A stretch of 64,000 bases of DNA from assembly GCA_041687675.1 (NCBI GenBank), contig JAWLBM010000015.1, forward strand, positions 1 through 64,000. Direction: 5' to 3'. Numbering within the stretch: position 1 is the stretch's first letter; the number at the start of each line of letters is the position of its first letter. The DNA is from JAWLBM01 sp041687675. GTDB lineage: Bacteria; Pseudomonadota; Alphaproteobacteria; Rhizobiales; Pleomorphomonadaceae. Positions 1 through 7,593 of this stretch are shown here, piece by piece. A model generated the notes under the pieces. The model was not told the DNA's origin, ran no database searches, and saw only the letters and a program-made list of their open reading frames with translations. The position numbers and the translations under genes are program-made.

Positions 1-1365
1 GATCACCTCGCGGGCGCGGCCCATGTCCCAGCGGGCGAACTCGGCGCATTCGAGGAACTTGGCCGAGACCTCCTCGTAGCTCATCGGGTTCGCGGGGCTG
101 CCCTTGCCGAAGTCGGCCATGCCGGAGATCGTCCGCCCGTCCGTGAGGCGGATGTCGATCCAGGTCTGCATCAGGTGGTAGCCGGCCGCCTCGGCGCGCT
201 CGTCGACGACGAAGTCGACCTTCTCGATCATCGCCTGCACGTCCGGGCGCAGCACCACCTCGTCGGTGAACTCGTTGAGGCCCGCCCTGCCCTCGATGAG
301 CAGGATCGCCATGCAGAACTCCATCGAGAACTTCGCCTGGAGCTCGTTCTGCGGGCGGTGGTGGATCAGCGCGTTGGGCATGTTGGAGTTGGTGCCGACG
401 CGCACCGAGGCGACGTCCCCGGCGCGGATGCCGTGCTTCTTGATCAGCCGCAGCATCTCGGTCATCCCCGGGTGGGTGAGCGATCCGGACGGATGCGGCT
501 TGATGGAGACGCCCGGACTGTCGAAGGTCCAGGGGCTGCCGAGCTTGCCGTGGATCGCCGCCGGGTCGTAGCCGCCGCCGGCGGCGGAGAAGAAGCCGCG
601 CGGGGCCTCGAGGATCTTGTCCGTGGCGGTCCAGCCGTAGGAGGCGAACTGGGCCGCGGCAAGGCCGCTCTCCGACGAGCGGCCGGCGTGGAACGGCTTG
701 GTCATCGTGCCGAAGTTCTCGCGAAGGCCCGCCGACTGGCTGCCGGCGATCGACAGCGCCCGCAGCATCGCCTCCTCGTCGAGGCCCATCAGACGGCCGG
801 CCGCTGAGGCGGCGGCGAAGGTGCCGCAGGTCGCGGTGGCGTGGAAGCCGGTCTGGTAGTGGCGCGGGTTGATCGCCTCGGCGATCTTGCACTCCACCTC
901 GACGCCGAGGTGGTAGGCGAGCATCACCTCGGCGCCCGAGGCGCCGAGGGTCTCGCCCATGGCGAGCGCCGCCGGCAGCGACGGCGCGGTCGGGTGGGTG
1001 AGCAGGCCGTAGACCCGGTCCTTGGCGACGGCGAGCTGGGTGTCGTCGTAGTCGTCGGCGTGGATGCCGACCCCGTTGGCGAAAGCCGCGAAGCGCGGCG
1101 CCACCTTGCGCGGCGCGCCGATCACGGTCGCCGGGCCCTCGCCGAGGGCGAGGTCGTCGAGGTGGCGGCGGACATACTCGCCGCTGCGCGCGACCGAACC
1201 GGAGAGGGCGAGGCCGAGGCCGTCGAGGATCGACTTCTTGCCGTTGGCGACCACCACCGCCGGGATCTCGGCGAGCGCCGTCCCGCACACGAACCGCGCC
1301 ACCTCGCGGGTGAGCGCGACATCGCCTGCCTTCCCGCTCCGCTCCGTCGCCGCAACAGTCATCAT
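1..1365 (-). CDS. MmgE/PrpD family protein (3' end cut by window edge)
   Basis: Reading the minus strand from the ATG at 1365 gives 455 codons without a stop, running off the left edge. The N-terminus (MMTVAATERSG) is followed by the usual MmgE/PrpD helical core, including ANGVGIHADDYDDTQLA, THPTAPSLPAALA, GFHATATCGTFAAA and IKPHPSGSLTHP. Family members (2-methylcitrate dehydratase, cis-aconitate decarboxylase, iminodisuccinate epimerase) are about 450-480 residues, so only a short tail is missing. GGGAGAG precedes the ATG. The gene diverges from the TctC-TctB-TctA transporter genes, so a role with a di- or tricarboxylic acid taken up by that transporter is plausible. The exact substrate is not readable. 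Confidence 0.9.
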   Translation of the reverse strand, partial: MMTVAATERSGKAGDVALTREVARFVCGTALAEIPAVVVANGKKSILDGLGLALSGSVARSGEYVRRHLDDLALGEGPATVIGAPRKVAPRFAAFANGVGIHADDYDDTQLAVAKDRVYGLLTHPTAPSLPAALAMGETLGASGAEVMLAYHLGVEVECKIAEAINPRHYQTGFHATATCGTFAAASAAGRLMGLDEEAMLRALSIAGSQSAGLRENFGTMTKPFHAGRSSESGLAAAQFASYGWTATDKILEAPRGFFSAAGGGYDPAAIHGKLGSPWTFDSPGVSIKPHPSGSLTHPGMTEMLRLIKKHGIRAGDVASVRVGTNSNMPNALIHHRPQNELQAKFSMEFCMAILLIEGRAGLNEFTDEVVLRPDVQAMIEKVDFVVDERAEAAGYHLMQTWIDIRLTDGRTISGMADFGKGSPANPMSYEEVSAKFLECAEFARWDMGRAREVI

Positions 1366-1456
1366 GCTCTCCCGCGTCCGAATGGCTGCAACCGTGGACG
1401 GCCGGCGAGCATTGTCGTCCTGGAGGCGAGGCTCGAACCGGCGTCCCGTCGATCGG

Positions 1457-1488
1457 AAACAACAGCCGCGCCTGTCGATTGTCAACAT
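1457..1488 (-). promoter_or_regulatory. putative promoter and operator of the MmgE/PrpD gene
   Basis: On the minus strand TTGACA (1485-1480) is followed after 17 bp by TTGTTT (1462-1457). The -35 box lies inside ATTGTCAACAT (1478-1488 on the plus strand), one of four copies of an ATTGTNNACA motif found before genes of this island. Overlap of motif and -35 box would suit repression. The -10 is weak and the regulator is inferred. Confidence 0.45.
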
Positions 1489-1620
1489 CTTTTGACGGCT
1501 CGCTGGCGACGCCCGGGCCGGCGTGGACATTTGCGTCGCCTGATTTTCGGCGGAAAACCGCCGTGGATGCTTGGCTAGCCGGAGTCCCCGGGCGGAAGTC
1601 CGTGCACCGCAGCGAGGTAG

Positions 1621-1653
1621 ATTGTTGACAGTTTGCGCGTGGCTCCCGTAGGC
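1621..1653 (+). promoter_or_regulatory. putative promoter and operator of the TctCBA operon
   Basis: TTGACA (1625-1630) is followed after 17 bp by GTAGGC (1648-1653), a poor -10. The -35 lies within ATTGTTGACAG (1621-1631), a further copy of the ATTGTNNACA motif. It is about 100 bp before the TctC start. The 1366-1751 intergenic region otherwise shows no gene. Confidence 0.45.
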
Positions 1654-1751
1654 TCGCTCGAGTCTGGCACGCCGGCGGGACATCGGCCGGATGCGGCCGG
1701 CTCCGAAACGACGACCAGACCCGCCGGGTGGGCGCAAACGGGAGGTGACTT

Positions 1752-2753
1752 ATGAATGGACCGTCTTCACGTCGCACGATGCTGAAGCTGCTGTCGGCCG
1801 GCCTCGGGGCCGCCGCCATGCTGCTTCCGGCCGCAGCCTCCGCGCAGGAGGAATTCCCCACGCGGCCGCTGACCATCGTCGTGCCGTTCGACACCGGCGG
1901 CTACAACGACCGCCTGGCGCGCGCCTTTGCGCCCTTCCTGCAGGAGGAACTCGGCCAGCCGGTGCAGATCATCAACCGCGGCGGCGCCGGAGCGCTGCTC
2001 GGCCACAGCTACTTCATGCAGCAGGAGGACGACGGCTACACCATCCTCGGCACCTCCGCGGCTCCCTACATCCCGCTGAACATCCTGACCCAGGACGCTC
2101 CCTTCGAGGTGTCCGACTTCCAGATGATCAACCTGCCGTCGCGCGACTACACGCTGATGGCGACCAGCAAGGATTCGGACATCCAGAGCGTCCAGGACGT
2201 GATCGACCGGCTGAAGGAGGACAACTCCAGCCTGTCGATCGGCGTGCAGCCGGCCTCGGCCGACCTCGTCAACCTGATGCTGCTGCTCGACGCCAACGAC
2301 ATCCCGCGCGAGGGCCTGCGCCTCGTCACCTATGACGGCGGCGGGCCCGCCCGCAATGCCACCGCCGGCAACGTGGTCGACGTCGGCTTCGTGGGCGGCC
2401 AGGGCTTCCTGCCGCTCGCCGACCAGATCCGTCCGCTGATGGTGTTCGACGACGCCCAGCGCGACAACTGGGACGCCCCCCCGGTGACCGAGGTCGTCGG
2501 GCCCGAGGCCGAGTTCGTGGCCGGCTCCCAGCGCGGCTGGGCGGTCCACGCCTCGCTGAAGGAGACGCATCCGGACCGCTACCAGAAGCTCGTCGAGGCG
2601 ATCGAGGCGGCGACCACGAACCCCGCCGCCGTCCAGGCGCTGACGGACCAGCAGCTCGCCACCGAGTGGTTCGGGCCGGACGCTTCGCAGACGGCCCTCG
2701 AGCGCACCGCCGAGGTGATGAAGAAGCACATCGAGCTGCTGCAGGGCAGCTGA
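1752..2753 (+). CDS. tripartite tricarboxylate transporter substrate-binding protein (TctC/Bug family)
   Basis: A 333-residue periplasmic solute-binding protein of the TctC/Bug family. The first 33 residues form a signal peptide with a twin-arginine-like start (SSRRTMLKLL) and an ASAQ cleavage site. The mature start PTRPLTIVVPFDTGGYNDRLAR matches the family's first beta-strand and ligand loop. GGGAGGTGACTT precedes the ATG. The TctB and TctA membrane genes follow, so the three form a complete secondary transporter for an organic acid. A perfect hairpin just after its stop may let this gene be expressed more than the membrane genes. The ligand is unknown; nearby enzymes suggest a hydroxy- or halo-acid. 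Confidence 0.9.
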   Translation: MNGPSSRRTMLKLLSAGLGAAAMLLPAAASAQEEFPTRPLTIVVPFDTGGYNDRLARAFAPFLQEELGQPVQIINRGGAGALLGHSYFMQQEDDGYTILGTSAAPYIPLNILTQDAPFEVSDFQMINLPSRDYTLMATSKDSDIQSVQDVIDRLKEDNSSLSIGVQPASADLVNLMLLLDANDIPREGLRLVTYDGGGPARNATAGNVVDVGFVGGQGFLPLADQIRPLMVFDDAQRDNWDAPPVTEVVGPEAEFVAGSQRGWAVHASLKETHPDRYQKLVEAIEAATTNPAAVQALTDQQLATEWFGPDASQTALERTAEVMKKHIELLQGS

Positions 2754-2774
2754 GCCGACGCCGCTCGGACAGGA

Positions 2775-2802
2775 GGGGGCCGCCCGCGTGGCGGCCCCCT
2801 TT
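2775..2802 (+). terminator. intra-operon hairpin between tctC-like and tctB-like genes
   Basis: GGGGGCCGCC (2775-2784), loop CGCGT, GGCGGCCCCC (2790-2799), then TTT. The 10-bp stem is perfect but the T run is only three bases, so partial termination or mRNA 3'-end protection of the binding-protein message is more likely than a full stop. Confidence 0.6.
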
Positions 2803-2831
2803 CCGCACTCTCCAACGCGGGGGACCGTGAG

Positions 2832-3299
2832 ATGACGACCGACAGCCAGGCGAGACTGGTCGTGAACTGGGGGCACCTCGCCCTCCTGGCGGTGATCGGC
2901 GGGGTGGTGGTCGCCTATCTGGTCGACGCCCGCGGCGTCTCGCTGAGGACCAACAACCTGCTCCTCGTCCAGCCGACCGCCATCCTGGCGCTGATCCTCG
3001 TCGCGGCGGTGCTGCCGCAGTGCTTCCGCCGCGTGCCCGAGGGCGAGGAGGCCGCCGCCGAGCCGCTGTCGGACCTCGGGCGGGTCGGCGCGCTCGCCGC
3101 CGCCTTCGCCGCCTTCGCCCTGTCGCTGGAGACGGTCGGCTTCGACATCGCCACCATGCTGTTCATGGTCGTCGGGCTCTACATCTGCGGCGAGCGCCGC
3201 TGGTGGCTGAACCTCGTCTTCAGCGCCGTCTTCACCGTGCTGCTGATCTACGGCTACGGCGCCATCATCCCCTTTCCATTCCCGCTGACCATTCTCTGA
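2832..3299 (+). CDS. tripartite tricarboxylate transporter TctB family protein
   Basis: A 155-residue small membrane subunit with about four hydrophobic segments: after NWGHLALLAVIGGVVVAYL, around LLLVQPTAILALILVAAVL, in the LAAAFAAFALSLETVGFD region, and near the C-terminus (WWLNLVFSAVFTVLLIYGYG). Size and layout fit the TctB family, the poorly conserved small subunit of TTT carriers. It lies between the binding protein and TctA, 12 bp before the latter. It probably stabilises TctA in the inner membrane. Identification rests on context as much as sequence. Confidence 0.85.
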   Translation: MTTDSQARLVVNWGHLALLAVIGGVVVAYLVDARGVSLRTNNLLLVQPTAILALILVAAVLPQCFRRVPEGEEAAAEPLSDLGRVGALAAAFAAFALSLETVGFDIATMLFMVVGLYICGERRWWLNLVFSAVFTVLLIYGYGAIIPFPFPLTIL

Positions 3300-3311
3300 C
3301 GAGGGCGCGCC

Positions 3312-4844
3312 GTGATCGAATTCGCCGCCATCGAGGGCGCCTACTCGCTGCTCACCTCCTCCTGGTCCGCCTGGATCTGGGTGCTCCCGGGGCTGCTGGT
3401 CGGGCTCTTCTTCGGCGCCATGCCGGGAATCTCCATCACCATGGCGATGGCGATCTTCCTGCCGATGACGCTCTACATGGACTTCCTGCCGGCGATCATC
3501 TTCCTCACCTCGATCTACACCGGGGCCGGCTTCGGCGGATCGGTCCCGGCCGTCCTGATGAACATCCCCGGCACCTCGTCCGCCGTGGCGACCACCTTCG
3601 ACGGCTATCCGATGGCGCGCGCCGGCCGGCACAACCAGGCGCTGGGCATCGCGCTCGCCTCCTCGGTGATCGGCACCCTCTCGAGCTACGTGCTGCTCCT
3701 GTTCCTGATCGCGCCGGTGTCGCGGGTGGTCCTCAAGATGGGGCCGCTGGAGCTGTTCGCAGTCGCGGTCTGGGGCATGGTGCTGCTCGGCTCGCTCGCC
3801 GGCACCTCGCTGTCGCGCGGGCTCCTCGCCGGCGTCTTCGGCGTGCTGCTCGGAACCGTCGGCATGAACACCGCCGGCTACATCCGCGGCACCATGGGGG
3901 TCCCGTGGCTGCTCGACGGGGTTCCGACCATCCCGGCGATGATGGGCCTTCTCGCCGCGAGCCAGCTGCTCGGGCTCATCAACACCCGCTACCTCATCGA
4001 GGACGAGGCCTCGCGGCAGATCAGCCTTGCGAAGATCCTCGGCGGCTTCCGCGAGGCGCTGTCCTATCCGAGCATCATCGCCCGCGGCGCGACCATCGGC
4101 GTGCTGATCGGCGCCATCCCCGGCGTCGGCTCGTCGATCTCGAACCTCCTGTCCTACTCGGAGACGAAGCGCAACGCGCCGGACGGCGACACCTTCGGCC
4201 AGGGCAACCCGAAGGGCGTCATCGCCGCCGAGGCGGCGAACTCCTCCTCCGAGGGCGGCGCCATGGCGACGATGCTGGCCCTCGGCATTCCCGGCGGCGG
4301 CGCGACGGCGATCCTTCTCGCCGCCTTCGCCATGCACAACATCGTCGGCGGCCCGAGCTTCATCGCCAACAACAAGGATATCGTCTACGCGATCATCTTC
4401 TCGAACTTCGCCCAGGCGATCCTGCTGCTCTTCGTCGGCCTCGGCTTCGTCTACATCGCCGGCTACGTGGTCCGGGTGCCCCTGCGCTACCTGATCCCGT
4501 CGGTGCTTGTCGTCTCCACCTTCGGCGCCTACGCGATCAGCGGCTCGTCGTCCGGGCCGATCACCCTCGTCGTGTTCTCGCTGCTCGGCTGGGCGATGGT
4601 GCGCTACAACTATCCCGTGGCCGCCACGGTGGTGGGGCTGCTCCTCGGCAACCTGCTCGAGGACAACCTGCTCCGGACCTGGCAGATCAGCGGCGGCGAC
4701 CTCTCCTATGCGCTCGAGCGACCCTTCGCGATCGTGATCTTCGTGCTGATGGTGCTGTCACTGACGCTGAGCGCAATTGCCAAGCAGCGCCGCCGCCGTC
4801 GGGCAGCCACCGAGGCGCCGGTCACGCCGGAGATCGGCTCCTGA
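3312..4844 (+). CDS. tripartite tricarboxylate transporter large permease (TctA family)
   Basis: A 510-residue integral membrane protein with the TctA signatures: GLFFGAMPGISITMAMA, FLTSIYTGAGFGGSVPAVLMNIPGT with DGYPMARAG shortly after, and, in the second half, IGAIPGVGSSISNLLSY plus ALGIPGGGATAILLAA. These duplicated glycine/proline-rich motifs mark the two inverted repeats of the carrier. It is the transport channel, driven by an ion gradient, for the acid delivered by the binding protein at 1752-2753. It ends with a short basic tail (KQRRRRR). It is the last gene of the operon; the toxin-antitoxin pair follows after 110 bp. Confidence 0.95.
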   Translation: MIEFAAIEGAYSLLTSSWSAWIWVLPGLLVGLFFGAMPGISITMAMAIFLPMTLYMDFLPAIIFLTSIYTGAGFGGSVPAVLMNIPGTSSAVATTFDGYPMARAGRHNQALGIALASSVIGTLSSYVLLLFLIAPVSRVVLKMGPLELFAVAVWGMVLLGSLAGTSLSRGLLAGVFGVLLGTVGMNTAGYIRGTMGVPWLLDGVPTIPAMMGLLAASQLLGLINTRYLIEDEASRQISLAKILGGFREALSYPSIIARGATIGVLIGAIPGVGSSISNLLSYSETKRNAPDGDTFGQGNPKGVIAAEAANSSSEGGAMATMLALGIPGGGATAILLAAFAMHNIVGGPSFIANNKDIVYAIIFSNFAQAILLLFVGLGFVYIAGYVVRVPLRYLIPSVLVVSTFGAYAISGSSSGPITLVVFSLLGWAMVRYNYPVAATVVGLLLGNLLEDNLLRTWQISGGDLSYALERPFAIVIFVLMVLSLTLSAIAKQRRRRRAATEAPVTPEIGS

Positions 4845-4894
4845 TCGACGGGCCTGTAATGGAGGGGCGCGGCGTCGCAACCCCGGCCGGACCT

Positions 4895-4938
4895 GTTGTC
4901 CGGACAACGTCCGGATGCTAGATATCGGCGTCGGACAA
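4895..4938 (+). promoter_or_regulatory. palindromic operator of the toxin-antitoxin operon (predicted)
   Basis: GTTGTCCGGACAAC (4895-4908) is a perfect 14-bp palindrome, followed by a GTCCGGA half site (4909-4915) and CGGACAA (4932-4938), all within 60 bp before the antitoxin start. TacA-type antitoxins autoregulate through palindromes at this position. Assignment to this antitoxin is inference. Confidence 0.55.
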
Positions 4939-4954
4939 GACTCGGCGGCGCCAG

Positions 4955-5485
4955 ATGGACAAGAGAAATGAGAAGAAGGTCAGCCGGTCGCGAGGCACCG
5001 ACCGCGCCTATCACGTCCTGCCAGCCGGGACGGGAGGCTGGGAGGTGCGGAAGGAGGGATCCAGCCGCGCAGCGGGACATTTCGCCACGAAGGCCGAAGC
5101 CGTATCGCGCGCAAGAGAGATCAGCCGGAATTCGGGAGCCGTGATGAAAGTTCACGCGCGCGCCGACCGGATCGAGCAAGCCGAAAGCGTCCGCGGCGGC
5201 TCGGCACCTTCAGACGAAGCCACGAGAAAGTCCGAGCGTGTAGATCTTCGTATCACGCCGAAGATGAAGGCCCTGCTGCAACGCGCGGCAACGGCCTCTC
5301 ACAAGAATGTCACGGAGTTTCTTCTTGAGGCTGGCATCAATGCAGCCGAAGAGGCCCTGGCGGATCGTCGCATGTTCCAGCTGGACGATGCGCAGTGGCG
5401 GGCGTTCCAGGATGCCCTCGATCGTCCCGTCAGCAGCAAGCCCAGACTGGCGAAGCTCCTTGCCGGGAAGAGTGTGCTCGAGTGA
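4955..5485 (+). CDS. DUF2188-TacA (DUF1778) fusion antitoxin
   Basis: A 176-residue protein with two parts. Residues about 18-72 (AYHVLPAGTGGWEVRKEG, then FATKAEAVSRAREISRN and HARADRI) match DUF2188. Residues about 92-176 (KSERVDLRITPKMKALLQRAA, then NVTEFLLEAGINAAEEAL and LDDAQWRAFQDALDRP) match the ribbon-helix-helix TacA/DUF1778 antitoxins, with the C-terminal toxin-binding tail. Classical TacA antitoxins are 85-100 residues and lack the first part. The GNAT toxin start overlaps its stop codon. The RHH half should bind DNA (see palindrome 4895-4908) and neutralise the toxin. Base composition is less GC-rich than its neighbours, suggesting acquisition. The role of the DUF2188 half is unknown. 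The next in-frame ATG lies inside DUF2188, so the fusion looks real. Confidence 0.85.
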   Translation: MDKRNEKKVSRSRGTDRAYHVLPAGTGGWEVRKEGSSRAAGHFATKAEAVSRAREISRNSGAVMKVHARADRIEQAESVRGGSAPSDEATRKSERVDLRITPKMKALLQRAATASHKNVTEFLLEAGINAAEEALADRRMFQLDDAQWRAFQDALDRPVSSKPRLAKLLAGKSVLE

Positions 5486-6000
5486 CGGCGGAGGACGCAG
5501 CATTTTCCGCCGTCGAAAAGCTGGACGCCTCCCACGACCTCGAAACCGTTGATTGCGGCGAGCCGGCTCTCGACCAGTTTCTGAAACGCTATGCGCTCGT
5601 CAACGGGAAAGCCGGCAGCGCCCAGACCCACGTCGTCTGTCGCGGTGCGCGGCGCGTCGTCGGCTACTACAGCCTGACCGTGGGCGCAGTCGAGCATGCC
5701 GAGGCGACGGGTCGCGTCAGCAAGGGGCTTGCCCGGCATCCCATCCCGGTCATGCTTCTTGCGCGGCTTGCCGTCGACCGGTCGGAGCAGCGCAAGGGCC
5801 TGGGACGGGCGTTGCTCAAGGATGCCTTGCTGCGCACGGCCCAGGCTGCCGACATCGCCGGCATCCGGGCCCTGCTCGTACATGCCAAGGATGACGGCGC
5901 GCGCGCCTGGTACGAGGGATTCGACTTCGAGCCGAGCCCGACCGACCCCTACCATCTGTTCCTCCTGCTGAAGGACCTCCGGTTGCTGCTCGGGACGTGA
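5482..6000 (+). CDS. GNAT-family toxin (TacT-like)
   Basis: Starting at the GTG at 5482, which overlaps the antitoxin stop (GTGA), gives 172 residues. It carries the TacT pattern: DCGEPALDQFLKRYAL near the N-terminus, VVGYYSLTVGAVEH, the acetyl-CoA loop LARLAVDRSEQRKGLGRALL, then LLVHAKDDGARAWYEGFDFEPS with the conserved Tyr, and LFLLLKDLR. TacT toxins acetylate the amino group of charged tRNAs and stop translation. The GTGA overlap implies translational coupling to the antitoxin. An upstream ATG in the same frame lies deep inside the antitoxin gene and was not used. All catalytic-core motifs appear intact. Confidence 0.85.
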   Translation: MTAEDAAFSAVEKLDASHDLETVDCGEPALDQFLKRYALVNGKAGSAQTHVVCRGARRVVGYYSLTVGAVEHAEATGRVSKGLARHPIPVMLLARLAVDRSEQRKGLGRALLKDALLRTAQAADIAGIRALLVHAKDDGARAWYEGFDFEPSPTDPYHLFLLLKDLRLLLGT

Positions 6001-6045
6001 GTGCGTCCCGGCGAGGCCTCGGGCCACCCGGCAGGAGACAACTTC

Positions 6046-7593
6046 TCAGGGCATGGCAAGGTCGAACTCGGCGCGCTCGTGCGGGTCGAGCTGGGCGACG
6101 AGGCCGGTTTCCCAGGCGAGGTAGCGGCGGGACGCCTCGAGGTTGCCGTCGTGGCGGTCGTGGACGAAGAAGAGGTGGTCGATCGCCTCCGCGTCGGACG
6201 GGGCGCCGGGCGAGGGCCCGACGGGGAGGCCGGCCGCGGCCAGCGCCTCGACGCCGCCCTCGACGCGGCCGACCACGTCGACGCCGGCCTCGGCGAGGTC
6301 GAGGGCCGCGAGCGCGGCCGCCGCCTCGTCGCCGACCAGCACCACGCCGCCGGCCCCGATCCCGGCGAGGCGCGGACGGATGGACCAGACCGAGCCCTCG
6401 GCCCTCCCGGCGCGGAAATCCATCGACCCGCGGAGGTCGAGGAGCCTCGCCCCCGCCCGGACGGATGCTGCGGCCATCTCGCCCGAAAGGCCGCGCGGCG
6501 GCGGCGGCAGGATTGGCGCCGGCCGCGCCGGCAGCGCCCGGATCCGGTCGTCGATCCGCGCCACCACCGCCTCGAAGCCCAGCTGCCGCAGCCAGAAGGC
6601 GGCGATCGCGGCGCGAAGGCCGCTGTCGTCGAGGAGCACCAGCCGGGCCCGGCGGACGCCGACCCACTGGTCGGTCGCCTGCACAACCTGCCCACTCGGG
6701 GCGTGGACGGCGGCGGCCACGCGGTCGTCCCGCGCCTCCTCCGCCGAGCGGACGTCGAGCAGGAAGGTGGTGCGCCCCGGGTCGGCGAGGAACGCCCGGA
6801 CCTCGTCCGATTCCGCCTCAGGGATGCCGCGCCGCCGCATCAGGTCGTCGGCGCGGCGGCGGGCGGCGTCGAAGGCCTCGCCGGAGAGCGCCGGATAGGG
6901 GGCGGGCCGGTTGCCGCGCTCGAGGTCGAACCCCGCCAGCGCCCAGCCCTGGGTGCCGTTCTCCAGCGCGTAGACCGGCCGGTCGATCCCGGCGACGGCG
7001 AGCCCGATCACGCCGGTGATGCCGCGGGTCCGGCCGGCGCAGGTGACGACGATCGTCTCCTCGCCGACCGCGCCCAGCCGGTGGGCGAGTTCGCCGTTTG
7101 GAAGGCACACCGCGCCCGGCACGCGCATCTTGGCGTATTCGGACGGCGGGCGGGCGTCGAAGACGCCGAAGCGGCGGCCCTCGGCCTTCCAGGACGCGAG
7201 TTCGCCGGCGGTGATCGTCTTCGGGTGCCAGACGGCCTCGGCGAGTTCCCCGAGCGTCTTCGACGGCACGTTGACGCCCTTGTAGAGGGTGAAGCCCGCC
7301 GCGGCCCAGCCCGGAGCGCCGCCGTCGACGATCGAGACATCCGTGTAGCCGAGGCTCTCCAGCCGCCGAGCGGCCCGCTCGGCCACCCCGTCGCCGTCGT
7401 CGACCAGGAGCACGGGCGCGTCGCGGCGCGGAACGAGGCCGGGCGCCCGCTCTTCCAGCCGGCTGTAGGGGAGCGGCACGGCGAACAGGGGGTGGCCCTC
7501 GCCGAACTGGCCGGCCTCGCGCACGTCGAGGAAGGCGACCTCGCCGCCGCCGTGGAGGAGGTCGCGGGCCGCCGCGGGATCGAGCCGTCTCAC
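6046..7593 (-). CDS. four-domain rhodanese-like sulfurtransferase
   Basis: From the GTG at 7593, which overlaps the stop of the upstream hydrolase gene (GTGA), the product is 515 residues with four rhodanese repeats. Only repeat 2 has a catalytic Cys, in IVVTCAGRTRG. The equivalent sites in repeats 1, 3 and 4 read LLVDDGDG, LVLLDDSG and VLVGDEA, without Cys. The C-terminus (NLEASRRYLAWETGLVAQLDP) is typical of this multi-domain family, often annotated in cysteine or sulfur metabolism. A longer reading from 7725 is possible but would overlap the hydrolase by 136 bp. It ends 45 bp from the convergent toxin gene. The sulfur donor and acceptor are unknown. Confidence 0.85.
   Translation of the reverse strand: MRRLDPAAARDLLHGGGEVAFLDVREAGQFGEGHPLFAVPLPYSRLEERAPGLVPRRDAPVLLVDDGDGVAERAARRLESLGYTDVSIVDGGAPGWAAAGFTLYKGVNVPSKTLGELAEAVWHPKTITAGELASWKAEGRRFGVFDARPPSEYAKMRVPGAVCLPNGELAHRLGAVGEETIVVTCAGRTRGITGVIGLAVAGIDRPVYALENGTQGWALAGFDLERGNRPAPYPALSGEAFDAARRRADDLMRRRGIPEAESDEVRAFLADPGRTTFLLDVRSAEEARDDRVAAAVHAPSGQVVQATDQWVGVRRARLVLLDDSGLRAAIAAFWLRQLGFEAVVARIDDRIRALPARPAPILPPPPRGLSGEMAAASVRAGARLLDLRGSMDFRAGRAEGSVWSIRPRLAGIGAGGVVLVGDEAAAALAALDLAEAGVDVVGRVEGGVEALAAAGLPVGPSPGAPSDAEAIDHLFFVHDRHDGNLEASRRYLAWETGLVAQLDPHERAEFDLAMP

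Noticed and set aside
1767..4337. 856-codon open frame on the minus strand opposite the TctCBA genes
   Set aside because: It is a high-GC shadow: its residues are His/Arg/Gly/Glu-rich without domains, while the plus strand encodes a recognisable transporter.
5395..5481. Upstream start for the TacT-like toxin
   Set aside because: It lies inside the antitoxin gene and lacks homology; the GTG overlapping the antitoxin stop gives the family length.
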